A stretch of DNA of 64,000 bases from JAHBNG01 sp039028975 (GTDB lineage: Bacteria; Chloroflexota; Anaerolineae; Caldilineales; Caldilineaceae), in the NCBI GenBank assembly GCA_039028975.1, contig JBCCHB010000024.1, positions 1-64,000 on the forward strand. The letters are read 5' to 3'. The notes under the pieces are model-generated. The model was not told where the DNA came from and ran no database searches. It worked only from the letters and a program-made list of their open reading frames with translations. Positions 35,142 through 44,712 of the stretch are shown here, one piece after another. How positions within the stretch are numbered: the first letter of the stretch is position 1; each line of letters begins with the position of its first letter. A program made the translations under genes and the position numbers.

Positions 35142-36509
35142 ATGACAGCGTTCCCAAAAGGGCTACAACGCACAATCACTCCGTGGCGCAATTTGAGCCA
35201 GGAGGGTATCTTTTTTGTCATCTGGGTAGGACAGTTGGTCTCCTTGATTGGGTCAGAATTAACGACGTTTGCACTGGGAATCTGGGTCTTTCAGACGACC
35301 GGCTCGATTACCGCATTTGCCCTCATTGCACTCTTTGCCACGTTGCCCAGTCTACTAATCGCTCCTGTGGCAGGTGCGCTGGTGGATCGGTTTGACAAGC
35401 GCAAGATGATGTTGATCAGCGACACCATAGCTGGCCTGAGTACCCTCTGCATTGCCATTCTATTTTTTAGCGGACGTTTAGAGATCTGGCATATATATGT
35501 TAGCGCTGCCCTCAATGCGACGACCAAAGTGTTCCAGACACCTGCCTACCAGTCGGCCATCACCATGCTGATTCCGGCCAAACAACTAGGCCGAGCCAAT
35601 GGCATGGTGCAGGGCGCACAGGCGGTTGCCCAATTGCTTGCCCCTGTTTTGGCTGGTTTCCTCGTGGTTACCATCCAGGTGGGTGGTGTCATTCTAATTG
35701 ACTTCATCACCTTTTTCTGCGCCATGCTTACCTTGCTCATCGTTGCGCTACCATCAACAGCCGCCAAGCGTTCACCCCTCTCGTCATTTAGAGAGCTTTT
35801 GGAAGAAGCGGCTGCTGGCTGGAGCTTTATCACGGCTCATGTCGGGCTGCTGGGCATCTTCATTGCCCTAGCAATTAGCAACTTTACAACGAGCTTGGCT
35901 GCGGTCTTGGTTACGCCATTGGTTTTAGCATTTGCGCCAGCCTCTACGCTCGGGGTGGTTCTCTCTATTGCTGGTAGCGGGATGTTATTTGGTAGCCTCT
36001 TTATGAGCGTGTGGGGTGGTCCGCGTCGACTAATTAATGGCGTGCTGGGCTTTGGGTTGATTAGTGGCTTTAGCTTCATGGTTGCCGGTCTACAGCCATC
36101 TGCAGCGTTGATTGCCGCCGCCGGATTTGTCATCTTCTTTGATGTGGCCGTGGTCAATAGTTGCAATCAGGCCATCTGGCAGCGCAAAGTTCCTCAAGCG
36201 TTGCAAGGCCGCGTCTTTGCACTATTACAGATGGTTAGTTCTGCGTTGGCCCCGCTGGCCTTTCTGGTTGCCGGGCCACTGGTTGATCGGTGGTTCGAGC
36301 CGCTCTTGGCTGTGAACGGTCCTTTGGCGGGGAGTATCGGTCAAGTCGTCGGAATTGGTGCAGGCCGTGGAATTGGCTTGCTCTTTATCGTCATCGGTAT
36401 CGTCAACACCGTGATCATACTCATTGGCTATCTACATCCACGAATTCGTAACGTTGAAGCTGAAATGCCCGATCAAAGTGAGGAATCGGTTAGTCGGTTA
36501 GCCGGTTAG
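35142..36509 (+). CDS. MFS transporter, probable lipopeptide exporter
   Basis: I take ATG 35142 (455 residues) because GGAG lies 10 nt upstream and the 37 residues preceding it in the longer frame are not membrane-like. The protein has roughly twelve hydrophobic segments, the loop 2-3 motif GALVDRFDKRKMM of drug:proton antiporters, and a repeat of it in the second half (GPLVDRW). This is the DHA3-like group commonly found beside NRPS genes, where members export the product or give self-resistance. It is the first gene after the thioesterase-bearing synthetase, on the same strand. The 3' end runs into a degenerate GGTTAGTC-type repeat that encodes the last residues. Substrate assignment is from context only. 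Confidence 0.85.
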   Translation: MTAFPKGLQRTITPWRNLSQEGIFFVIWVGQLVSLIGSELTTFALGIWVFQTTGSITAFALIALFATLPSLLIAPVAGALVDRFDKRKMMLISDTIAGLSTLCIAILFFSGRLEIWHIYVSAALNATTKVFQTPAYQSAITMLIPAKQLGRANGMVQGAQAVAQLLAPVLAGFLVVTIQVGGVILIDFITFFCAMLTLLIVALPSTAAKRSPLSSFRELLEEAAAGWSFITAHVGLLGIFIALAISNFTTSLAAVLVTPLVLAFAPASTLGVVLSIAGSGMLFGSLFMSVWGGPRRLINGVLGFGLISGFSFMVAGLQPSAALIAAAGFVIFFDVAVVNSCNQAIWQRKVPQALQGRVFALLQMVSSALAPLAFLVAGPLVDRWFEPLLAVNGPLAGSIGQVVGIGAGRGIGLLFIVIGIVNTVIILIGYLHPRIRNVEAEMPDQSEESVSRLAG

Positions 36510-36602
36510 TCGGTTGGTCAGCTTGTCAGCCGTGTAGCAGGTAGGGGCAAGATGTACCTATCCTCTATGCAAACTACCTAACATCCTAACCTGGACAAGC
36601 CA

Positions 36603-36683
36603 GAATGGTGAATGGTAAATGATAAATTTTGAATGGTGAACAGATTGGCTTCCAAGACGTCTCCATTCACCATTCGCAATTTT
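36603..36683. repeat. GAATGGTG word hairpin
   Basis: GAATGGTGAATGGTAAATGA and a second GAATGGTGAAC are followed by the inverted CCATTCACCATTCGCAATTTT. It resembles the 26651-26725 spacer in word composition. It lies between the exporter and permease genes. Confidence 0.6.
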
Positions 36684-36774
36684 CTTGCCCAACGTGCATC
36701 AAGGCATTTGGTTAGGTACTAAAGGGCAGAAACCATAAGCATAGTTTTACCCAAAAAACGCAAAGCGATCAATA

Positions 36775-39366
36775 ATGGCAAATAGCGCAATCAATCCGAA
36801 ACAGATAGCATGGTATACTGACATGCCGGAAATGAGCCGGTTGCTCAGGCTATTTCGAGCACCCAATGCCCATTACGCACTTAGTCCATCAAACACCCAA
36901 AATGGAAATTATAGATTGGTCAATCATCACCGAATAGAGGGTGTAAATGCCAAGCGCACGTCCACACTCTGGGATCGATGCAAACCTGACCCGCGATGGA
37001 TGAAAGTTTTGCGCGACATGTGGCAAAACCGAGTTCAGATGCTTATCCTGCTGCTGTCGATTACGGCAGGTGTCATGGTGACGGGCATCAGTATGGGTCT
37101 CAATATCGTTCTCAGCCGTGAGGTGAACGGGCAATATGCCTTGGTAAACCCCGCAGATATCATCATCCGCACTGAATCGTTTGGACAGGAGTGGGTCAAA
37201 AGCATTGAGCGCTTGGATATCATCGGTGAAGTTGAAGGCAGGCATAGCTTATCTGTACAGATTCAGGCCGGTCCCGATGCGAAGCGAACCCTCATTTTGT
37301 ATGCCATTCCTGACTTCAATGAACTCCGCGTCAGCCAGATCAAATCTGAGACTGGCGTTTGGCCACCGGAGAAGAATGAAGTATTAATTGAACGTGCTTC
37401 CGCCGACTTTGTCAATGCCAGGCTGGGCGATCTGCTGTCGGTAGAAGTGGCAGATGGCAAAAAGCGTGTACTGCGTGTCGCGGGTACTGCCCATGATCTC
37501 ACAGCGGCCCCTTCTGTCTTTTCCGGCATTGGCGTCGGGTACATCACGCTGGATACGTTAGAAAAGTTGGCGCAAACCCATGAATTCAATGAGTTCTATA
37601 TTACAGTTAGCGATAAAACACGCGATTTTGCCTATAGCCAGCAAGTAGCAGAGCAGATTCGCCGACGATTGGTAAAGAGCAATCGCGCAATCTTTGATAC
37701 GATTGTCAATCGCCCCTATGAACATCCAGAAGCTCGTCTAATCACACCCTTGGCGCTTATCTTTGCGGTGGTGGGTACACTGCTGCTACTGATGAGCGTC
37801 TTTCTGATTGTCAACGTCATCTCTGCCATCCTCATGCAGCAGGTGCGTTCAATCGGTGTCATGAAGACATTTGGTGCGAGAACGACCCAAATTATGGGAC
37901 TCTATCTGGGCATGATTGGACTCATCAGCATTATTGCTCTTCTTGTTGCGTTACCGTTAGGCATCTATGGACGACAATTTCTATCGGCCTACTTTGCCAG
38001 TTTACTGAATATTGATATCACAAATTTCGCAGTCCCTTGGTCTGTATGGATTTTCCAGCTCTGTATTGGTCTAAGTTTACCTCTGTTAACAGCACTCTAC
38101 CCGGTCATTTCGGGTACCCACATGACCATTAAGGAAGCGTTGAATCATTATGGACAGGGAGCAGGTGCTGCTGGCAGCAAGTGGGCTGGGCAGATTTTGA
38201 GTGCATTGGTGGGGTTTTCTCGCCTCCTCTTGTTGGCCTTACGAAACACCTTTCGTCGAAAAGGGCGGTTGATCTTTACGCTGGCTCCCCTGGTTGTTGG
38301 TGGGGCGATCTTTATGACAACCGTGAGCATTCAACAATCCCTCAGCCATACATTAGATAGTATGCAGCGTTATGGCCAGTATGATATTGAAATCAACCTG
38401 AGCCGGCCCATAGAGACGCGGCGGCTTGCCCGTGAGGCATTTCGCATCACCGGTGTGGAAAGCGTGGAAGGGTGGCGAACTGCTTCAGCGTACCGCATTC
38501 GCCCTGATGGCTCCCAGAGCGTACAGTTTAACGTCATCGCTCCTCCCGCCGATACTGAACTCGTTACCCCCACATTAATGGAAGGACGCTGGCTCCATCC
38601 TACCGATCAAAATGCCATTGTGATCAATACGGAATTGGTCGGTCTGGAGCCGGGCATTCAGGTAGGCGACGAGATTCTTCTGAATGTTGCCGAGAACAAA
38701 AGCACGTGGAGAGTGGTCGGCGTGGTGACGAGCCAACTCTATGGACCGCTGATCTATACGCATTTTGATGATTTAACCAACGTCATTGGTGGCTCACAAC
38801 TCGCTACACGGCTGGCCATCAATACCACGAATGACGAGGGCCATAGCCAGAACCAAATCCTCAAAGAGCTACGGAATCATTTCGACCAATATGGGTTACA
38901 GATCAGCTCTGCCCAGACGGCTGAAGATGAACGAGCCAGGCTAGATGCCCAGTTTGAGATTCTTCTCATTGCGCTGGCCGTCATGGTCGTTTTGCTAGCG
39001 GTTGTGGGCCTTCTCGGTCTGGTCGGAACGCTCAGTATCAACATCTTGGAGCGCTGGCGTGAAATTGGGATCATGCGGGCGATTGGTGCCTCTAACGGTT
39101 CATTGCTAAAGATGATTATGGCCGAAAGTCTGGTCATTGGCGCAATTAGCGGGGTCATTGCGACTGGTGGGGCATTTCTGATTAGTCGGCCGCTCAGTGA
39201 CGCCATTGGCTATGCCTTTGCTCGTGGCCCCCTTCAATATGCATTCCCTGCTAGCAGCATTGGCCTCTGGTTTATTGTTGTGGAACTTTTAGCCATGCTT
39301 GCCAGCCTTATTCCCATTCGTAGTGCCCTACAGATCAGCGTCCGTCAAACGTTGACGTATGAATAG
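36775..39366 (+). CDS. FtsX-like ABC transporter permease (MacB/LolC type)
   Basis: The 863-residue membrane protein has two FtsX-type permease units. Unit one has a helix near 90-115, a large extracytoplasmic domain to about 320, then three helices (about 325-450). The second unit repeats this from about 490, ending with three helices (about 735-850) and the family motif GLVGTLSINILERWREIGIMRAIGAS. Such permeases drive lipoprotein, peptide or macrolide export together with an ABC ATPase, but no ATPase gene is present here. Family members usually start close to the PRWMKVLRDMW segment; here about 75 residues precede it, and an ATG at 37000 would give the usual length, so the start is uncertain. 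It follows the exporter gene at 265 bp on the same strand and may belong to the lipopeptide cluster. Confidence 0.85.
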   Translation: MANSAINPKQIAWYTDMPEMSRLLRLFRAPNAHYALSPSNTQNGNYRLVNHHRIEGVNAKRTSTLWDRCKPDPRWMKVLRDMWQNRVQMLILLLSITAGVMVTGISMGLNIVLSREVNGQYALVNPADIIIRTESFGQEWVKSIERLDIIGEVEGRHSLSVQIQAGPDAKRTLILYAIPDFNELRVSQIKSETGVWPPEKNEVLIERASADFVNARLGDLLSVEVADGKKRVLRVAGTAHDLTAAPSVFSGIGVGYITLDTLEKLAQTHEFNEFYITVSDKTRDFAYSQQVAEQIRRRLVKSNRAIFDTIVNRPYEHPEARLITPLALIFAVVGTLLLLMSVFLIVNVISAILMQQVRSIGVMKTFGARTTQIMGLYLGMIGLISIIALLVALPLGIYGRQFLSAYFASLLNIDITNFAVPWSVWIFQLCIGLSLPLLTALYPVISGTHMTIKEALNHYGQGAGAAGSKWAGQILSALVGFSRLLLLALRNTFRRKGRLIFTLAPLVVGGAIFMTTVSIQQSLSHTLDSMQRYGQYDIEINLSRPIETRRLAREAFRITGVESVEGWRTASAYRIRPDGSQSVQFNVIAPPADTELVTPTLMEGRWLHPTDQNAIVINTELVGLEPGIQVGDEILLNVAENKSTWRVVGVVTSQLYGPLIYTHFDDLTNVIGGSQLATRLAINTTNDEGHSQNQILKELRNHFDQYGLQISSAQTAEDERARLDAQFEILLIALAVMVVLLAVVGLLGLVGTLSINILERWREIGIMRAIGASNGSLLKMIMAESLVIGAISGVIATGGAFLISRPLSDAIGYAFARGPLQYAFPASSIGLWFIVVELLAMLASLIPIRSALQISVRQTLTYE

Positions 39367-39392
39367 GCTAGGACTTACACAGTTGAAGGTGG

Positions 39393-39437
39393 CTGAGCTT
39401 GTCGAAGTCACCAGCTATCACCCTTCGACAAGCTCAG
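39393..39437. terminator. Bidirectional hairpin of REP-like arms between convergent genes
   Basis: CTGAGCTTGTCGAAG (39393-39407) and CTTCGACAAGCTCAG (39423-39437) are a perfect 15-bp inverted repeat with a 15-nt loop. It lies between the 3' ends of the permease gene and the convergent regulator gene, the position expected of a shared terminator. There is no clear T-run. Confidence 0.65.
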
Positions 39438-39470
39438 GGTGCGTAACGCCAATAGGCATCGTCAGAATTG

Positions 39471-42209
39471 TCACTTCAGTAGGCCAAACTCTTTGGCCAG
39501 CGCAATTGCCTGTGCTCGGTGGCTTGCCCCCAACTTGGCAAAGATGTTGGAGATATGTCGCTTGACCGTGCCGATGCTGATGATTCGATCCTCAGCAATC
39601 TGCTGATTGGTCAAGCCTGCCGCTACTAGGGACAAAATTTCCTCCTCGCGTGAGGTAAGCGGTTCAAGTAGCGGATTGGCAGGTGCTGCAGCGCGGCGGT
39701 TGTTGTCATTGTGCCCCGTTACCGTTTGTGTATGGGAAGCAGCTTCGGCAAGTTGTTCCTGTTGCATAAATGCAGTCAGTAAGGTGTTCACATATTCGGG
39801 CAAGATCCCTTCGTCTTTCGCCAGCAGTAGCAACTCATGGAGTGCAGCCCCTAGATCCACAAAGGTCCGAATGTACCCTTCTTCTTGACCCATAGCCAAT
39901 GCGCTAGAAAAGCTCTCTACTGCCTGAGCGGTGCAACCGCAGAGCTTTAACCGGATGGCGTTTAGGCAGCGGAGCCAGATGGCTTGCCCCTTCATTCCTC
40001 TCTCGTCAGCCAGGTGAATTAGATATGTGAGGAGCGGCTCAATCGATTCCAGTTTGCCAGGGTCTTGCTCAATCCATGCTTTGGTTATCCAATATGCTAT
40101 GTGAATGGTGCGGATACTATTGACGCGAGACGGCATCTGTTCTAGATCGACAGGGGTGGCTCGAATCCACTCAGCCGCGCGGGCCAATTCTCCGGTCTGA
40201 ATAAACAACCTAGTCTCCAACAGTGAGACCATATCATATCCAAAGGCAGGGTCATGGATAGTCGAAACGAGTTGCGTCATCTCTTTAAGTTTGCTCAGCG
40301 CCTGGTTTGCCGCTTCAACGTCATTATCAACCAAGGCCAACTCTATCTGTCGGTGGTAGGCACCAACCAGCGTGTCGCCAATACCCGCTTGCTCGGCCAG
40401 CTTTAGGCCGATAGTGCAGTGGTAGCGCGCTTTATCAAGTTGATTCCACTCATAGTAAAGCTGACTTAATCCGATATGGATCTCACCTGCAACAGGAAAG
40501 GGAGGCCGGTCCGGTCGGACGGCAATATCCAACGCCTCGTCCAAAAGCTGCTTGGTTCGTTTTAGCTCTCCAAGAGAGTGGAGCATCCCACCAGCCCAAC
40601 GCATGGAAGCCAATTCACTGTATAGATCACCGGCCATGCGGCCCAAGTGGCTTGCTTCTGTAAAGAGCTGATAGGCACCATGCAGATCTTCTTCGTCAGC
40701 CAGGGCAACTGCCATCTGGGCACGGATCATAATGCTTGCTACATGCTCATCCTCTGAGATGGTATGGAGTGTCTTTCGCAATAGCTCTTTGGCACCAGCC
40801 ACGTCTCCATTGATCCGCAGAAGATTTGCTTCAGCTACTGCTAGCAGACCATAGGCAACATCTGGCAGGTCGGATGCTTCGCGCAGTGCGTTCAGATACG
40901 GCTCGGCCCCTACTAGATTATGGGCAATCAGATTCGAGAAGAGACCCGCCACCAAAACCAAGGGATAGGCTTTGCTGGTTGCCAATGGGATCTTGGTGAG
41001 CCAGCGACGGACTTGGGCAAAAGCTGCCTGTTTGACCAATAGTTCGGTGACAAAACTATTCATCAGCATGGCGGCTTGGTCAGGTCGACTTGCGAGAAGC
41101 GCATGTTCTATGGCTTCATCCAGCAGCCCATTCTGCTCAAACCAAGTTGATGCCTGTTCATGAAGACGCAGGACGGCGTCGCGTCCTTGCTGCTGTTCAA
41201 CCATCTGCTCGAGCAGGTCCCCAAAAAGACGGTGATATCGATACCAACGACGTTCGCTATCCAAAGGAATAACAAACAAGTTGCGTCGCTCCAGCTCTTC
41301 CAAGATAAGTTGACTGTCGCTGCGTTGGAGTAAGGCGTTGCACAGTTCGGCACATATTCGATTCAGCACCGAGGTCACCAGAAGAAACTCCTGAAAGTCA
41401 TCAGGCTGGGCTAAGACGATCTCATGGCTCAAGTAGTCGGCCAGATGACGATCCGAACCAGAAAGTGAGCGGATTAAGGTGGTCGTGGATAGAGCTTGGG
41501 GACTATTTTGCAGTGTCAGCGCGGCGAGTTGTAGCCCAGCAACCCATCCCTCCGTACGAGCCTCCAGTTCCCTCACATCTTCTTGTGAGAGCTTCAAGCC
41601 CATGCGTTGGTTAACAAATTCAACAGCCTCATCCAACGTAAAGCGCAGTTCATGGACCCGTACCTCGTTCACCTGATTACGCACCCGCAAGCGAGCTAAG
41701 TTGATGTTTGGCTCTGAACGGCTGGTGACAACCAAATGAAAGTTAGCTGGCAAATAGGGCAACATGCGCTCCAAGCCTGCATGAATGGTCGGCTCTGTCA
41801 GGACATGAAAGTCATCTAGCACCAAAATCAGAGGTGAATCTAAGGCTGCAACTTCATTAATAAAGGTGGCAACCAAAAGATCCAGCGATTGAGGTTGGGC
41901 GGAGTTGAGGAGCGCGCTTGTACCTTCTCCAAATATGGGAAAGACAGTCCGAATTGCAGCAACAATGTAGGTAAAGTAGCGTTCCGATTCATTGTCCAGT
42001 TCATCTAGGGAAAGCCAGGCGATTTTCCGGTCGACATTGGAAATCCAGTCGGCTACCAAAGTCGTTTTGCCGTAGCCTGCCGGTGCGCAGACAAAGCTAA
42101 GCGGACGAAAGAGGCCCACATTGAGACGGTCTCGGAGGCGCGGGCGCAAAACCAAATCTGGCTGGGGTTGAGGTGCATAGAGTTTGGTTTGGAGGATTGG
42201 TGTGTTCAT
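39471..42209 (-). CDS. MalT-type LuxR-family transcriptional regulator
   Basis: The 912-residue protein combines an N-terminal STAND ATPase (Walker A GYGKTT at 45-50; LILVLDDFHVL as Walker B near 125), a long TPR-like helical region (about 350-800) and a C-terminal LuxR helix-turn-helix (LTSREEEILSLVAAGLTNQQIA, then VKRHISNIFAKLGA, about 845-905). Members are activators that respond to a small ligand, as MalT does to maltotriose. The opening ILQTKLYAPQPQPDLVLRPR is typical of the many Chloroflexi paralogs. It faces the lipopeptide cluster in convergent orientation, so it is a candidate regulator of it, but nothing in the sequence proves this. No strong ribosome binding site precedes the ATG. 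Confidence 0.9.
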   Translation of the reverse strand: MNTPILQTKLYAPQPQPDLVLRPRLRDRLNVGLFRPLSFVCAPAGYGKTTLVADWISNVDRKIAWLSLDELDNESERYFTYIVAAIRTVFPIFGEGTSALLNSAQPQSLDLLVATFINEVAALDSPLILVLDDFHVLTEPTIHAGLERMLPYLPANFHLVVTSRSEPNINLARLRVRNQVNEVRVHELRFTLDEAVEFVNQRMGLKLSQEDVRELEARTEGWVAGLQLAALTLQNSPQALSTTTLIRSLSGSDRHLADYLSHEIVLAQPDDFQEFLLVTSVLNRICAELCNALLQRSDSQLILEELERRNLFVIPLDSERRWYRYHRLFGDLLEQMVEQQQGRDAVLRLHEQASTWFEQNGLLDEAIEHALLASRPDQAAMLMNSFVTELLVKQAAFAQVRRWLTKIPLATSKAYPLVLVAGLFSNLIAHNLVGAEPYLNALREASDLPDVAYGLLAVAEANLLRINGDVAGAKELLRKTLHTISEDEHVASIMIRAQMAVALADEEDLHGAYQLFTEASHLGRMAGDLYSELASMRWAGGMLHSLGELKRTKQLLDEALDIAVRPDRPPFPVAGEIHIGLSQLYYEWNQLDKARYHCTIGLKLAEQAGIGDTLVGAYHRQIELALVDNDVEAANQALSKLKEMTQLVSTIHDPAFGYDMVSLLETRLFIQTGELARAAEWIRATPVDLEQMPSRVNSIRTIHIAYWITKAWIEQDPGKLESIEPLLTYLIHLADERGMKGQAIWLRCLNAIRLKLCGCTAQAVESFSSALAMGQEEGYIRTFVDLGAALHELLLLAKDEGILPEYVNTLLTAFMQQEQLAEAASHTQTVTGHNDNNRRAAAPANPLLEPLTSREEEILSLVAAGLTNQQIAEDRIISIGTVKRHISNIFAKLGASHRAQAIALAKEFGLLK

Positions 42210-42283
42210 GGGGTTTGGACTGTGGGATCTCTTTCTGAAAAGAGCAATCGCATATTTGGTCCCCTATGTAGAGGCACAGCCGC

Positions 42284-43057
42284 TCAAAGAGTGGCAGATG
42301 AAATTAATTCTTTAGCCCACTCAGCATCCTGTGAGCGTAATTGGGGTGAAGGAGGCTGGGTGTAGTTGATAATCAATCGGTATCTTGCACGCGTATAGAT
42401 ATCCTGTAATAGTCCTCCCAGATCGACAGATGGTTCCAAATCATCGGGCAATAGTGGTAAGGGAAAGACCGGTATTGAATCGCGTACATTAAAGATGTAG
42501 AGTAATGCTTTACGTCGGGTCTCTTTGCGATGGATGAAGATACGGTAATCTTTTGTTTCGCCTTCTTCGGTATAAGGCATTGAACCAAAGGCTCTCAACA
42601 GATCAATCTCAACAAAATGGACATCCGCATCCAAAAACGTCTCTCTTTTTTCCAAATAGCTACGGCGTTCTGTACCAGCGCGTTTGTTGGTGTGAGAAAG
42701 TAGCTCAATTACTGTAACAACCTCGCCTGTCTCAACCAATCGAATCGATAGGTAAGGCTCTTCAATAGTCTCGCGAAATGGCAGATCAATTTCCAGTGGC
42801 ATGGCGTGAGTTGCTGTTGGTTTTACTGCAACTGCACCTCCACCAACTTCCAAAACGGTAATGTCTGGATAGCGCATGGTGATTGGCTCATCCGGCATTT
42901 TGGCTATGTACGTGTGCGTTTCTACATCCACAAAATAACGCGGCGCCAAATCTGGTGATAAAGCATCCCCTAATGCAGTAATTAAGCGTGTATGAACACC
43001 GCGCCAAAGCTGTCTGTCTTCAAGCCATGGATTCATACCAGGAAAGGGGTAGGACAT
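42284..43057 (-). CDS. DUF4058 family protein
   Basis: The 257-residue protein opens with SYPFPGMNPWLEDRQLWRGV, the signature start of DUF4058, and continues with the conserved YIAKMPDEPITMRYPDITVL and the YLSIRLVETGEVVTVIELLS block (about 100-125). The family is frequent in Chloroflexi, Cyanobacteria and Planctomycetes and its role is unknown; the ELLS, KRAG and VEIDLLR motifs recall a PD-(D/E)XK nuclease fold, as in the related Uma2 group. AAGGAGC lies 6 nt before the ATG. Length is normal. The gene is not closely linked to its neighbours: the regulator start is 75 bp away and a hairpin repeat lies upstream. Confidence 0.85.
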   Translation of the reverse strand: MSYPFPGMNPWLEDRQLWRGVHTRLITALGDALSPDLAPRYFVDVETHTYIAKMPDEPITMRYPDITVLEVGGGAVAVKPTATHAMPLEIDLPFRETIEEPYLSIRLVETGEVVTVIELLSHTNKRAGTERRSYLEKRETFLDADVHFVEIDLLRAFGSMPYTEEGETKDYRIFIHRKETRRKALLYIFNVRDSIPVFPLPLLPDDLEPSVDLGGLLQDIYTRARYRLIINYTQPPSPQLRSQDAEWAKELISSATL

Positions 43058-43091
43058 GTTGTCGCTCCTTCGAATGAAATTCAGTAATGCA

Positions 43092-43177
43092 TTATACTGC
43101 AGTCGCTTTGAAAACCGGAGTTTTCCGCAGCCTCTACAGGAGGGACCAAACTCGGGTTTTCAAACGGTTTATCGTAT
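43092..43177 (+). repeat. MITE-like hairpin repeat, copy D
   Basis: An 86-bp member running TATACTGCAGTCGC to TTTATCGTATA, with arms GAAAACCGGAGTTT and AAACTCGGGTTTTC. The arm changes relative to other copies are mostly compensatory, which keeps the stem paired. It lies between the sulfatase 3' end and the DUF4058 promoter side. Confidence 0.75.
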
Positions 43178-43192
43178 AGTAAACCATTTCAT

Positions 43193-44689
43193 CTATCTGT
43201 ACCCTTCTAGCCCCAGCCGCGTATACTGCTCTTCCGGCGCATCATTCCGCTTCATCCATTCTACCATATACTTAATCATTCGCTCCTCAACTTCTTTGTC
43301 CTCAATGGGATTCTCCATGCCTGGATCAGTCTCTAAATCAAAGAGCAGGGTGCCATAAGAGTGGGCTGGCACGTGGGAGCGTCCGGCCACCTTCATAGTG
43401 CGACAGCCTTTGGTAAAGTTGAACGGCTCCTGGAGTTGAATGTCCTGCAATTCGGACGGCTCAAAGCGGTGTCGCATGTGGGTCGGCATGAGGGTGTAGT
43501 CATAAACGGGTGTATTGTCGGGCTTGACAGGCGCACGCATGTAAACGTAGCGTCCATCGGTTACGTTGACGTGTCCGCCGTGGATGCCATAAATAACCGA
43601 ATCATGGGTGTGGCCATTGTGGGCAATAGCGTTGGCTAAATCGGCTCCCTGCATATCAGATGGCACGTCCACGCCAAAATAATTGAGTAGGGTAACGGGC
43701 AGGTCAATCCCCTGGGTTAAGGAGTCGCAAGATTCCCCGGCCCGCTTGGTGCGCGGATCCCAGATGAAGAGTGGTGTGTGGGCCACCTCATTATAGAAAG
43801 GCATGATGATCTTGGCCCACCAATCATGCTCACCCAGCATAAAGCCGTGGTCTGTATTGACGATGAGCATGGTATCATCCCATAGATTCAGCTCATCCAT
43901 CAAGTCCAGCACTTTGCCCAGGTACTCATCGCACATGGAGAGGAGTGCAGCATACTGGTATCGCATGTGCTCAACCTGCTCTGGCGTCTCGGCAACGCGA
44001 TTGTAGGGCGGCCAGTCGAAATGAGGGCCGTCGTAATCATGAGGATAGAGATCTTTATACTTTTGCTGGGTAAAGAAAGGCTCGTGGGGATCAAAGGTCT
44101 CTAACTGTAAAAACCACCTATCTTCCTCGGCATTAACGCGCATAAACTCCATGCCATCCACAAAAGTCCTGTGTTGAGGCTGAGATTCGACAGTCGTCAT
44201 ATACTTGCGATTGACCCAATCCTGCCGCCACATGCTATTGACTTGGTTGCCATCTTTGGCATCCATTTTGCGCTCCGTCACCGTCTTGGGGATCTTCGGA
44301 GCAGCTACCTCGCCATGCCATAGGTCGCCCTCCTGCCCACGCTGAAAGTGCCAGGTCGAGTAGCGCTGATGGTAGGTGCCGCCGCCATCTTCAAAGTAGT
44401 GCTGATGATCAGTAGCGAGATGGGTGTAGGCACCGTTATTTTTCAGAATTTCGGGCATAGAATCATCAAAGGGTTCCAGCGGACCCCAGGAACGGTGGAG
44501 GAAGTTATAGCGCCCCGTGTGTAGCTCGCGGCGCGCCGGCATACAGGGCATGGAACCAACGTAGCTGTTGTTGAATTGCACCGTCCGTTCGGCTAGACGC
44601 TGAAAGTTGGGAGCGTGAGTCCAGTCACAGCCATACGAGGGGAGCATATGACGGTTGAGGGAGTCGAACATCACCATAATGGCTTTCAT
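43193..44689 (-). CDS. Sulfatase family hydrolase
   Basis: The 498-residue protein is a type I sulfatase. The metal site is seen in MFDSLNRHMLP at the N-terminus, and the formylglycine motif is C49-M-P-A-R53 within SMPCMPARRELHTGR, so the catalytic Cys should be converted to formylglycine. A second metal motif, VNTDHGFMLGEHDWW, is near residue 280. There is no signal peptide, so it is likely cytoplasmic or exported by another route. It could hydrolyse sulfate esters of sugars; phosphonate or phosphodiester substrates also occur in this superfamily. AAAGGAGG at 44698-44705 precedes the ATG. No anaerobic or FGE-type maturase gene is in the window. Confidence 0.9.
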   Translation of the reverse strand: MKAIMVMFDSLNRHMLPSYGCDWTHAPNFQRLAERTVQFNNSYVGSMPCMPARRELHTGRYNFLHRSWGPLEPFDDSMPEILKNNGAYTHLATDHQHYFEDGGGTYHQRYSTWHFQRGQEGDLWHGEVAAPKIPKTVTERKMDAKDGNQVNSMWRQDWVNRKYMTTVESQPQHRTFVDGMEFMRVNAEEDRWFLQLETFDPHEPFFTQQKYKDLYPHDYDGPHFDWPPYNRVAETPEQVEHMRYQYAALLSMCDEYLGKVLDLMDELNLWDDTMLIVNTDHGFMLGEHDWWAKIIMPFYNEVAHTPLFIWDPRTKRAGESCDSLTQGIDLPVTLLNYFGVDVPSDMQGADLANAIAHNGHTHDSVIYGIHGGHVNVTDGRYVYMRAPVKPDNTPVYDYTLMPTHMRHRFEPSELQDIQLQEPFNFTKGCRTMKVAGRSHVPAHSYGTLLFDLETDPGMENPIEDKEVEERMIKYMVEWMKRNDAPEEQYTRLGLEGYR

Positions 44690-44712
44690 TTGGGGAGCCT
44701 CCTTTAGTATAG

